A stretch of DNA of 64,000 bases from Tyto alba (lineage: Eukaryota; Chordata; Aves; Strigiformes; Tytonidae), in contig NW_024881321.1 in assembly GCF_018691265.1 (NCBI RefSeq), positions 16,464,698 to 16,528,697 of the forward strand, given 5' to 3'. The notes under the pieces were generated by a model. That model made no database searches and was not told the origin of the DNA. It saw nothing but the letters and a program-made list of their open reading frames with translations. The translations under genes and the position numbers were made by a program. Shown here piece after piece: positions 1-10,936 of the stretch; positions within the stretch are counted from its first letter, which is position 1, and the number at the start of each line of letters is the position of its first letter.

Positions 1-1960
1 GTTGCTCTCACTACTGGCCCATTTCCATATGATTGTTTTATTGTATAAATGACAAAAAAAAAATTCTGTACAACTGAATTTAAGAGCAAGACAAGTAATG
101 TGGTTTCTAAAAACCAGAACTTTTTTTTTTTTTTTTGAGGAAAAAATGACAGAATATGTTACTCTTATAGGACAGTTTCAAAGGAACAGAATTCCCATTA
201 AAGAATTTTCATTTCTTTGAAAGATACTAAATTAAATACGAAGCAATTTAAGACAGAGAAAACACCTAAAAAGTCAGTTCAAAGCACACCTTTAAATAAA
301 TTAAAAATAAAAATTCTTTTGTCATATAAATGTCAATCCAGGTTGGGGATTTTAAGAGAAGATCTTATTAAAATATATCTGAAAATATCTCAGGTACTCC
401 CACAGACTCCACAGGATATTCTAGGCCCCAAATGAGGACAAGGATGATGACTTTAGAAAAACCATTGTGTAGTGTAATGATGCCCTCACTCCTTAGCCTA
501 TATTATCATTCATTTCTTCTTCTAAATGTATATAATTACATTTTAAGATGTTCCTTAGAAGAAGCTTAGTGTAATTGCTATGATCCTGCTTAATAATGCC
601 TTGAGAAACAAAACAACAGATCCAAATAAAATATCCATCCTTAAAGTGTAAGTCAAAGGCTATCCACATGGAAGACTGAAAAATAATCAGATTTTGCATT
701 CCATCCTTTCAACAATACAACTGCACTTTCAAATATGCTTTGTTGTTTTCTTTTAATTCATGAAAATTAATCTTATAGATGTAGATGCCAGATTTGCATT
801 AATTAAAACTCCACTGTAGAAGCCAGGCTTAATTGCAATCAAATTTGCTTAATTATGCATGGCAAGAGATTCCCAATTGAGAAAGGTTTTAGTAAGGATT
901 TTTGTTTTTTATACTGACAAAATAAATTGAAATTGTCATTTTTTGTGTTTTATATAACACTTGTAAATAATTTGTGGAGCACCTTAAGTCTTCTATGTAA
1001 AGCAATGTTATTGCTTAAGTAATTATAACAATCTGCATTTTTCATTGTTAATTGTGGGTGTCAGCCTCATTAATTTTAATTTACAGCCTGTAATGAAATT
1101 AAGAAAATTTTGTGCTGATCTGCTGAAACTTGTCTTATAGAAAGTTACTTAATAAAACTGAAGTTTAGAAAAGTAAGGAATTTATTCGTGCATTGTCATG
1201 ACAAGTAACAAATGTTCATTTTTCTCACAAGTGTAGCTTCTAATTTTAAATCAATATCTAGTAAAGCAATTTGTGTCAGAAAGTTTTAGAAAGTTCAATG
1301 TGCAAATTTTTCATTTGAAAGAGTAATTATGTAGAACGTAGACATAATATGTAGTTTTATTTCCAACAGATAATATGTCACTGCACTCAAAAAATCTGTT
1401 GTAACTCTATTCTATTGTTCATACACTTTTACTCTGTCTGTACATTGATGGATCAGCCAGACGACTTAACTCACTGTAGTGAACATTTTAAAAGGTGAGC
1501 GTTAATAACTTTGGAAATCACAAAATAACACATCATGAACTGCATCTGAAACGTGTAAACACAGTTGTGCAAACAGAAGTAGCTGAATATATTTCCATAA
1601 AGACAAAAGAAAAAAAACAAACCAAACCAAGCAAACCCATGGGTTTTATAAGTTGAAGATGTCATGTCCTATAAGCTGCTGCTGTCAGACCCAGAGAAGG
1701 ATGTGCTGTGCTGCAGCTCTGATCTTTCCAGTGCACGTGGACATGAGCATGACTGCTTCTGAGGCCCTACTTGGACAAGACCCTTGCACACAAATTCTGC
1801 TCTAAGCATGAGATGTCTTACTGAAGTCAACGGGACTGAAAATCATGTCCAAGCCTGCACTACTTCTTGCATTAAGATGTATTACATTTTTTAAAAGACT
1901 AAAAATGTTACTTTTAGATTTGTTTATTACTGAACTTGATGATGGCATTTACGCTTAGCT
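1..1960. other. AT-rich non-coding stretch
   Basis: No open frame here resembles a protein and no recognisable repeat is seen apart from short A or T runs near 52-61 and 121-136. The part at 735-1140 is treated separately as a possible regulatory block. The part at about 1680-1870 is less AT-rich and contains an 'AAGTCAACGGGAC' motif resembling a piece of old amniote repeat, but it is too short to assign. Confidence 0.6.
735..1140. promoter_or_regulatory. Candidate conserved non-coding/enhancer block rich in POU and homeodomain sites
   Basis: The sequence shows an octamer-like ATTTGCAT at 792-799 running directly into TTAATTAA (799-806). A second cluster of TTAATTG, ATTTGC, TTAATTA and ATGCAT lies within 829-860, and more TAAT cores follow around 1010-1090. 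POU factors bind ATGCAAAT-type sites and homeodomain proteins bind TAAT cores, so dense composite sites are typical of developmental enhancers. This is inference from motif density in AT-rich DNA, where TAAT is common by chance. Cross-species conservation, the decisive test, cannot be seen here. Confidence 0.25.
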
Positions 1961-2050
1961 GAGTTAGACCTTCATCCCTGCGGAGCCGTGGACGAACGAC
2001 ACGCCGAGACGGGTTCAGTGTGGGTCATAGAGCATCAATCAACGTGTGTG

Positions 2051-2123
2051 TTTATTCGTCCAGGGTACATATATTTATACAGACAATGATAATTATTATG
2101 CCTACTAGTCACTAGCTGATTGG
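2051..2123 (-). promoter_or_regulatory. LTR core promoter: CCAAT box, TATA box and AATAAA
   Basis: On the minus strand, CCAAT at 2123-2119 is followed by TATAAATA at 2079-2072 and AATAAA at 2056-2051. All three elements are intact in sequence. Whether the promoter is active cannot be told from the sequence. Confidence 0.65.
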
Positions 2124-2188
2124 CTTAAGCTCTAAAGGTCGTATTCGCACGGTCCACCTACTTGCAGTTAGCTTACAGCACAAGCTTC

Positions 2189-2356
2189 TCATAACACTAA
2201 GTTTCTCATGCTACTATTTCTGATTCCTGTTGACTTGTTTTCGATACACGACAGTACCGTAACACAATGTTTCTCAGACCACCGTTATCATAACACTAGG
2301 TTTCTCAGACCACTATTCCTAATTCTCCTTAGCTTGTTTTCGACACACCACGGTAC
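2189..2356 (-). repeat. Tripartite direct repeat in the U3 of the LTR
   Basis: Two diverged copies of a unit of about 68 bp lie at 2189-2256 and 2288-2355, sharing 'TCATAACACTA.GTTTCTCA' at one end and 'GCTTGTTTTCGA.ACAC' or a close variant at the other. Between them (2258-2285) is a third partial copy, 'TAACACAATGTTTCTCAGACC'-like. Direct repeats in U3 usually carry enhancer elements. The copies differ at many positions, so the duplication is old or predates insertion. Confidence 0.7.
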
Positions 2357-5300
2357 ACAGGGCTGAAGCGTCCTTGACATTCCTCCTGTATCAGCAGCTG
2401 CGAGCAGCTGCAGGCAAACCCTAGTGAGGCTCAGCATCAGCAGCTAGAGCAGGCTCTGATCATACAATTGCTCGGTGGGCTCAGGACCCTTGTCTCTGAG
2501 CCATTCTCCAACACATCCCTGTGTTTAGCAGAGAGTTTTAGGTTTAAACCTAAGACTAAAGTTTTAAACGGTTCAGGAGAGATTAGAAACTTTATCATTT
2601 TTCATGAGAGGGACTCAAAGTTGGCCAAATCTTGTTGCTACTTGTTTTTCCGGGAAAGCTCCACATTCAAGATACAGAAAAAAGAATTCTAGAACTGCAA
2701 AGCCCATTAGCTTCCTGTGAACTGGAATTATTTACAAAGCAAGTGCCACTTACCTATTTAAAAAAACACTCTTCTGTCTCATAGAGATATCCTAACCATT
2801 CATTTTCAAGTATTAAAATAAAAATTATTTTCTGTGATAAATATCACAGTTTAGCTAATGAATACAAGATCATAATGTAGTATTAATAACAATTTTTTCT
2901 CTGAATAATCTAATACATTTCCATCTCAATTAAGTGGTTTTGACTATTGAAATTATTATAAAATTTTAAAGTTAATATTTTGAAGATGTGAAAATATATT
3001 AAAAATGTACTGAATGGGCCACATAAAATATAATGTATTTATGTAAGATGAAATTCAGGATAACTAAAAAAGTCTGTAGAAAGCTCAAACAGAAAGAAAA
3101 TTCCAGTGTGATAAAAGTTTCCAGTCAACTGTGTCTGGAAGCTGCCAATAAACCATTCTAACAAATCCCCAAAGTCAGTTCTATAAAACTGCATCATTTA
3201 TTTCTGTATTATTTTACCTTTTTGATTATATTTGAAAGACAAATTCTAAACATAATGCAGGTTTGTTTTTTTAAAGTTCAAATACAATAGAAAAAAGAAA
3301 AGATAGTTTCATTCTTTTTTATGCAGCACCTAAAATTCTGTGGGCTCATTCACTTTCTTCCAAAATGCATTCACCTATTTCACTCAATGAAAAAGTATCT
3401 CACAGGACCAATTCCATTTCTTTCTTCATTGCTAAAATGTATCTTTCTGTACAGTCCTGAATCTTCCTTAAACTCTAATGTTCTTAAAAATAAGCATAAT
3501 AACATAATCAAAAACCTCTGCTCACATTGTCTATGGCCCTTTTATTTAGAGTTTCTTTTTGATATACTCAGTCTTCCGCTTTTCAAACCTCAGCTCTTCA
3601 CACTCTTTCTCTATTTTGCTGAGTTTGCATCATTGCCCCAGCCATGAAAGAAAACAGAAAGTTATGGCTTAGTTAGGCTGCAACTTTATTAATTTAATTT
3701 ATCTGGGGACTATCCAGTAGCAATTTGAACAATACAAGTCATAAATTTTTCAATAACTATTTTCACTTTTAGGAGGGCTGCCATTAGCTTTCATTCCCTC
3801 TGGTAACAAGTCCTTGGCCCTCGGTGGGTGATGCACCACCATCTTTAAATGATGGTTAGGAAGGACAGATTCTCTTCTTGTCACACTAGACTTTGAGAGT
3901 CCTGCTTACAGTACCCACCTCCTTTTGAGAAGGCTTTTGGTTTTATCCTTTTTTAATGTTGTTTTAGCAAGGAAACAGATCTTCTATGGTAATTCAAGTA
4001 TCTTAGATGGATTTATAGATTAACAAAGTCAAATTTACAGTCAGTTGGTTGATCTGAGCTCCACTGACCTGCCAAGATGTCCACAGAACTTTCTTCCACA
4101 TGGGTGTTTGACTCCCAAAATCTGTGAAGGCAGGCAATGCTTAAAAGAGTTAGAACTCTTTTTCCTAGGTAGTCTGCTAAAACAAAAAAGGATCCAAATT
4201 TTGAATTGTAGATTTCACCTCAGAACCTCTGCTTTGCTCATCTTAATACACCCAAACCTCTTTCCTTTTTTCATTTTTACTGGAAACTATCCATCGTGGA
4301 TTTGCTCATCTTGCTTTTTAATTGGCATTGAGAAGCATTCATTTATTGTTATGATCCTGCACGCACTTGTACAATGCTTTGGATGAAAATGCATTATATG
4401 ATACAATAATGTAAAAAATGTGAAGGAACAGAAATGGCAATGGGCAAGTTGTGGGGAGAGGCTGTTATTTTTCCGATATACAAAGTTATTTCTTAATTAC
4501 ATAAAATATATAATAAATATATAAAATTATTAACCAACTAATATTATAATACATAATATTATATAAAGAACATAAAATATAAACGTGGTTTTTTTACATA
4601 CTTGTCTTTAAGAGTTTGCAATCTGAACATGTGGAAGCTAGCAGAGGAGGGGAAGAAACAATAAACCCATGACTGGGAAGATATGAGAATAACCCTTGAG
4701 CTTGTGTTCTGCTTTCTGCTGTTACTTTTCCTGTATATATCTTGCTACTCTAGCTGAACATGAGAATGGAAAGCATAATCTTGCAAAACAGATGAGTCCC
4801 AGAACATACCGCATGATCTAGCATGTGCTTGATCCACTACAACTATACAGGTGAGAGACACAAACACTAAAGCACAGAACTATTTTAATTTATCAGAAAA
4901 TATTTTAAATTTCAGAGGCCATACTTTACCTCTGTAAATAGAGGAGGTGTTTGGGTTTTATTTTTTTTTTTTTTAGTTTTTCATATTGGCCTCTAGTGAA
5001 ATAATTTTCAGTGTGCTTTTCAATATTAGCTAAAAATGTGTATCATAGATTTCCTAGGATTTGCCAGAGATCGTAGATGATGTCCAAAGCAGATTTCAGT
5101 CTTCTGTTTGAGCTAAGTGTTGATGGTTATAATGGATGATGGTCTTTTCAGTGTGCTATAAAATTAAGAATGTCATTAATCTGTTGTATTGTAAAAATGT
5201 ACAGAATTAAAACCAAGCAGTAATAATCTAGGCTTCTAATATCCAGTACCTAAGCAGATTATCCTTCTTAAATGGATAGCAACTGGCACTTATGTACCTC

Positions 5301-6489
5301 AGCGGTCTACTGAATTTTGACTTTGCTTCTGAGGGATGCATACAGAACAATACCAATAGGAAGAAAAACACCCTTAGGAAGTCAGTTCCAATCTACATGC
5401 AGCATTCAAGATGTTTTTGCAGTGCTACTTATGACTTTTCATGTTGTCTTCTGGTAATAAATGTTACTTCTTCTGAGAGCAAGAATAATAGTGAAGTACA
5501 AAATAAGCTGGGTTCTTTAAAAAGCTGAAAACTAATACATGTTCTAAGGATATCTGCAGATCTGAGTCTTCTGATCATGAACATTGCCTGCTACTCCCCA
5601 GTGTTCTAGTGAGCTGCCAAAATGTAGAAAGGATGAGTTTTTTCCCATAGGAAGTGTAAGGTAATAACAGTAAAAACAAATCACGTTCTGTAATTTTTTA
5701 AGTGGCGGAGCATTTAGAATGACATGGAATATAATTTTAAATTTTAAAGCCAGGGTGGTATGGGGTGGGGGAAAAACAGGATGACTGCTAGTGCCTGTTG
5801 GGTTGGTTGGGCCAGGTCCTCCCACAGGCACCACCTCAGCCTTCCACTTCTGACATCCTCCAAGGGGCAGCAGGTATTTTTTTGGGGCTCAGTCTCTCAC
5901 ACTTTTTTTAATTTGAGGCTTTCCACCCTGACACTGTCTTTTCTTCATTCTCCATCCCTCTCTGTTTCCCTGAGCAAAACAGGGACAGGTTCAGACTTTC
6001 ATTTCTGACAACACCAAACTCCATGTTGCCTGCCTGGCTAAGACGAATCACACCAGCTCTGCATAGAGGGGATATAGATAGTATCTTACAGAACAGATAA
6101 TCTTTAGTCTTTTTAAGTACACCCAGATGCTTACCTAATAATGTTGTTCTGCTGAGGCACATGGCAGTAGTATGCATAACAAATTACAAAGGAGCATTTT
6201 TGAAACCCTGGGTATAAGGTTCTCATTACATTTTGACAGGTACCAGTATGGAAAAAAAAAACAAAAACAAAAACCAAAACAAAACACAATATTATCTGCT
6301 AATAACTGTGACATTTTCATATAGCCTGTATGAACCAGCATAGCAGAGTACCAGTTTGTCCTGAACATGCAAATAAAAATGTCAACAACTCTTAACAGTT
6401 CAGCTAGTAATTAAACATATTTCACTGTTCTTTTTCTTTCTGTTCTGAAGGTATGATGACATTAAAGACTGTGAAAAGTGAATCAATAA

Positions 6490-6590
6490 CAGAAAAAAAA
6501 AATTAAAAAAAGAGGAAAATAAAATGAAAGAGAAAGAACAAAAATTAAAACCAGAGAAAAGATAAGAAGAGAAGAAATCTTGTTTGGAGA
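6490..6590. repeat. Purine-rich low-complexity tract
   Basis: The plus strand is almost entirely A and G over about 100 bases, built from runs such as GAAAAAAAAAATTAAAA and AGAGAAAAGATAAGAAG without a fixed period. The cause is probably simple-sequence decay. Confidence 0.7.
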
Positions 6591-8069
6591 GGAAGGACTT
6601 TGGCATTCTCATTTAATTATCAGTGAATGCACAAGATAAAGAAATCTATTTCAAAACTGTGACTTAATGACAAGTTGATGTGTAATACTTTGCCTGAAGA
6701 CCCAGACAACATCGTTAAGAGAGAGACAAGTAAATTGTAGGTAGGAAATAAAAATAAATGTTTCCACACCTCTGACATAACTGTAAAAGTTAAAAGGCTA
6801 CTGATAAATTGGAGACAAATGACTATTGTTCTGGCAAAATAAGGAATCTTAATTCATTTTTGGATAACAATATTGCCAGCTCTTGTAATTTTATTATTAG
6901 CCTCATCATATTTGATGCTTTTCTTAAAGACATAGCTGCTAGATTTATACTAATTAACAGGTTATTAACTTTCATAAAAAATGTCATATTTCCAGTCTGG
7001 ATACCTAACCAGGAAAAAATTAGAACATTTCCTAAAAGTGTGAAAGATAGAAGTCAAACAAGAAGAAGCCCAAATAGGTTATTAAAAAAACACAACTCAG
7101 ACCTATGAATTCTGGAAGTCTTACTCATGCTTCTTGAGTACACTATATTAACTGTAATTAAGTTGGAGATTTATTAAGTAATAAAAACAACAAAGCTGAT
7201 AAGAAGTTTCTGCACTGAAAAAGCAGAACATGTTGAAAATCAGCCAAAAGAAGGTGAAATTCCCAAATATTTCAGTTTTTAATGGAAACTTTTACTTTTT
7301 TGTTGCTATCAACAAACAATTCTGCATAGTTTTCCATCAAAGAAAAAGTCTGAGTAATTTTAAAATCTAGTTTTCAAAACCTGGCTCATTCCACTGGCAA
7401 CAAACACAGTCTACTATCATAATTTTCACCTCTCTGAAATCCATTAATATTGTTGCTTTCCTGTCCCTCACCATTTTAATCTTTTCCAACTACAGTGATT
7501 TGATATTGTTCAGCTCGCATAAGACCATTCTGCTAGAAATGTGACTTGAGTAGACAGCTTTACATTATTTTTTTTTATTAGTTTCACAGTTTTTAGGAAA
7601 GCTCTGCAATTTAGGAATTGCACTCAGCTAGCACTCAAAAGTCAATCATTTACCTTGATCTCAAACACTGTCTGAGAAGAGACAATCACTGAAATAATGT
7701 GTCACATAAACCAGCTCTGCTTCCTGTAACACTATCCATCCCGGCAGGGGTATGGACTTGTGAATGATTATTCAAATGCTGTTCAAGCTAAGAAGTTGTC
7801 CATCCACATTGCTTTGACAAAGGAACACAAGCCCTGGAAGCAGACAAAATTAAGTCCAGTGATAAATTAAATAAAGCATATGACCTCAGTAATGTGTGCA
7901 GCTGTACCTTTTCCAAGAAACAACAGCAATGACCAGGACTTTTTTAACCTGAAAAAAAACTGAGGAGATTCACAGATTCCTACCTGTCAAATGGATATTT
8001 TTTCTATTGCTACTTCTCCTTCAGTGTTTTGAGGAAAAATAATTTCTGTCTGTTAAAACTTGCCATTTA

Positions 8070-9130
8070 TACTGACCACGTACTACTGCACCACCACCTG
8101 AATGTCCAGATCTTAATTACCAGGGCAGTTTTACACAGCCTGGATTTACTGGGCACATCCACTTTTGCTGTAGTGACACCACAGTTGCTCCTTAACACCT
8201 GGCATATCAGATGTGATGGGCACAGTGTAAACCTTTCAGGTCTGATTGTCTCCCAGTGCCTGAAAGCCTTATCATCTTTGAACCTGACAAATCTGATAAT
8301 TCCAGGATCAGAAACTCCAGCCTGACCAAAAATATCATCATCATCATCAAATTTGGGCAACTTAGTCAGAACTCCAGTCCCATAGTCTGTTGCAATAATG
8401 CTATCAACAAAGTATTGCTGAGAAGACCCAAGTCCCAGATATCAGTCATATATTCTATATAGAGTGATCTGTATATTCTAGTTGCGTCTTTAACACTCAG
8501 CTCCAGTACAACAGTTGCTGGACAGACTTTGGTTTCTTGCCCCAAGTAGCTCCTGCATCCTGCTCTGGCCTCACACCTTAGGTTTGATTTGAGACCTGTC
8601 CTTGAACTTTTCACAGGTTACCAATTACCTGCAGTGCCTTGTCTACATGTCCATGATTCTGGGGCAGACCAAGAATACCTGCTGCTGCCTTGAAGGACAC
8701 CAAGGTCCTTCTCATCTTCCAGTGAGAGGATAATCTTTTCTTACTTCTGCTGGCCGCACACTGTACTTAATTCTGTGCTATTCTGTCCCTGACTCACTCC
8801 TGAGCCCTCTATTCAGGAATAAGGAGAGAGGAAGGACTCTGCATTTTCCATGTTCCCCCTCCAGAGAGACAGAACAACTTATTGGAATCATTACATCCCT
8901 ACTCATCAGTTTCTCATTTGTCCTACCTGCAAATATAATGTTTTGATATTGATGCTCAGTCCTAATTGCTGCTCTGGACCCAGAATCTAAGTTTTCCCTG
9001 AGATGAACAAACCAGCATAAGCACTCCTGTTTCTGTCTCCCTTTGATCAGTGTTTTCTTACCCAAGGCCTCACAGGGGAAAAGGCTAAAGTGACCTATCT
9101 AGAGCAATTTTGTTCAACCTCTCTCATAGG
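8070..9130. other. GC-elevated segment of unknown origin
   Basis: This kilobase is visibly less AT-rich than its flanks and holds overlapping medium-length open frames on both strands (minus 8067-8360, 8366-8614 and 8778-9065; plus 8029-8325). None shows motifs of a known family. A short (ATC)n at about 8335-8348 encodes a run of aspartates on the minus strand, which is low complexity. It could be the body of an old retroposon, a decayed retrocopy or a conserved non-coding segment. I cannot assign it. Confidence 0.3.
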
Positions 9131-9674
9131 AGACAGAGCCTTAGCAAACAATAGCAACTTTGCAAGGGATCAAGTACTAAAACTGTGCCAGGTGGAGAAG
9201 GTTTTTTGAGTCCTCTGACCTAATTTTTAAAAAGCAAGATTTTCAGAATAATCTTTTTTATCTATTTTCATCTATTAGAAATAAGAAAGGTATAAAAAAA
9301 AATAATTTCTTGGTATTTATTACTAAAGAAGTGAGGATTATAAATGCAGCAATTGGCTAAATTATCTAAGTTGTTGTATGTATTTCGGCACTACTGAATA
9401 AACAAGATGATAAAGCTCCTTTTCCAAGCTGTTTTATGAAAAAATACATTGATTGTTTTAGAACTGAATCTTCTTCACAGAAAGTTTTGGATCCATCCTT
9501 CAAATTATTTAACTGGCTGAATAGCTTAATAACAAATTACACTATACCCTTACCAATCACAACATTTACTGAGAACTGGGAAGTCATTAGCATGATTTTT
9601 TTTTTTTTTGTTAAAGGATTTAGGGAATGTCTTGAGAATTACAGTTTGTTACAATGACTGAAAATCAAATAGAC

Positions 9675-10110
9675 AAAAAACAGTGTAACATTTGGGGAAT
9701 CATAATATATATGGCAAGGGAAAAACCAACAAGCTTTCAGTAACAGAAAATTGTGCCTCTCTAATGTGTTAGAAGGTTCTGAAAATATTAATAAGACAGT
9801 AGATGAACGTGACCCAGTGGACATAATTTACTTGGATTTCAAAAAGCTTTAGAAAAGGTCCCTCATAAAAGAATATTAAAGATAATAAATAACAATGAAG
9901 TAAGGGGCAAAGGCTTGTCATGGATTAAAAAGTGATTAAATGATAGGAAATAAATAGTTATAACCTCAAAGAAGAGATATATTAATAATAGAGTGTCTCA
10001 GGGGTCAGTACTATGATCAAGATGTTTAATATATTTTTTTAATAATTTGGAGTAAGTGTATTGCAAGGTGGCAGAGTTTGCTGATGACACTGTACTATTG
10101 AACAATTAAC
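9675..10110 (+). mobile_element. Ancient CR1-type LINE fragment, reverse transcriptase region
   Basis: In broken plus-strand frames the sequence encodes recognisable CR1 reverse transcriptase segments. D-P-V-D-I-I-Y-L-D is at 9811-9837, followed after a one-base frameshift by F-Q-K-A-L-E-K-V-P. The catalytic-box relic F-A-D-D is at 10077-10088, preceded by V-A-E. These match the order of motifs in the CR1/L3 clade (the 'YLDFxKAFDxVPH' and 'FADD' boxes). Stops and frameshifts show it is dead. It resembles the old CR1 families seen across archosaurs and turtles more than the young bird CR1s. The 3' half of the element is not recognised beyond 10110. Confidence 0.8.
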
Positions 10111-10837
10111 CACTTACATAACCTCCTACTCATTATGGTAGTCTAAAAACAAACCTGTACTGCTCTGAAAATCACTGACAACAGAAATCCCAATGAATAC
10201 CAGTAAAGAACTTTAGCAACATACAGAGAGGGAGGGAAGAGTTACAAATTTGTGTGTCAACTGTTCATCTCTGTCTCAAGATTACACATTCTGGTAAACC
10301 GAAGGTAGGAACTGAGACAGAGAAGTTTCCACTTGGCCTCCATTGTGAAATGTTTGTAAGAAAGACATGCTTTTGGAATACTATCTTCAGTAAAATCAGA
10401 AATTTTCCTGCATAGTTGAAGAAAGCTGAAATCATACCTATAGCATTCAACAATCACATGTTAATCCTACCAACAGAACCCATGTATTATTCCTTTCTCA
10501 ATTGATAGCTTCGAATGGCTAATAGCCACAGCATCACGGGCAATCTCATGCAATAGCTTTTCATTGCAAGAGACAAACCAAACACAAGCACTTGCATCAG
10601 CACTAAACTTTCTGGTTCATGTTTCCACTGTTTATAACCTTCTGCTCATCCCCATCAGTAAGGATCAAGCATCCCAAATCTTATCCCCCAGGTTTTCAAA
10701 GCTCCAGAGAACTGTGTTGTTTGGCCCATCTGAGAGCTGACTGGAAAAGAAGACTGTTGTTATAGCAGGATGTTCAAAAAAGGCAGTCCTGCTTCCAGCC
10801 TCAGGAACAAATTACCCTATTCATTACTAGCTGTAGC

Positions 10838-10838
<1 letters not shown>
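10111..10838. other. Unassigned non-coding DNA
   Basis: AT-rich sequence following the CR1 relic, with no open frame or repeat I can name. Some of it may be further CR1 sequence decayed beyond recognition. Confidence 0.5.

Positions 10839-10934
<96 letters not shown>
10839..10934 (+). repeat. Perfect (TAA)32 microsatellite
   Basis: Ninety-six bases of uninterrupted TAA units run from 10839 to 10934. Such a long array with no interruption is expected to vary in length between individuals. Confidence 0.98.

Positions 10935-10936
<2 letters not shown>

Larger units (their letters stand above)
1970..2400 (-). mobile_element. Solo or truncated LTR of an alpharetrovirus-like endogenous retrovirus
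   Basis: Read on the minus strand, the block has the order of an LTR: a U3 with internal direct repeats (2189-2356), a CCAAT box (2119-2123), a TATA box (2072-2079), an AATAAA signal (2051-2056), then about 70-80 nt of U5 that is CpG-rich against its flanks. AATAAA starts 23 nt after the TATA box starts. This spacing and a short R are the layout of avian alpharetrovirus LTRs. Plausible ends are a TG-type terminus near 2393 and a CA-type terminus near 1979 (both in minus-strand sense), but I found no matching target-site duplication, so the boundaries are uncertain. No gag, pol or env sequence adjoins it. Confidence 0.75.
2401..9674. other. Unassigned non-coding DNA
   Basis: I see no gene and no repeat that I can name. 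It contains low-complexity patches: a T run near 4965-4975, an A/C-rich patch at 6250-6287 and a purine-rich patch at 6490-6590. A T/C-rich, less AT-rich patch lies at about 5750-6010. Open frames of up to 113 codons (for example 4045-4386) have biased, unpatterned composition and match nothing I recognise. The kilobase at 8070-9130 is listed separately. Confidence 0.55.

Noticed and set aside
4500..4565. AT-rich palindromic-looking stretch as a possible matrix attachment or transposon end
   Set aside because: It is simple AT richness with many short self-complementary words and no defined arms.
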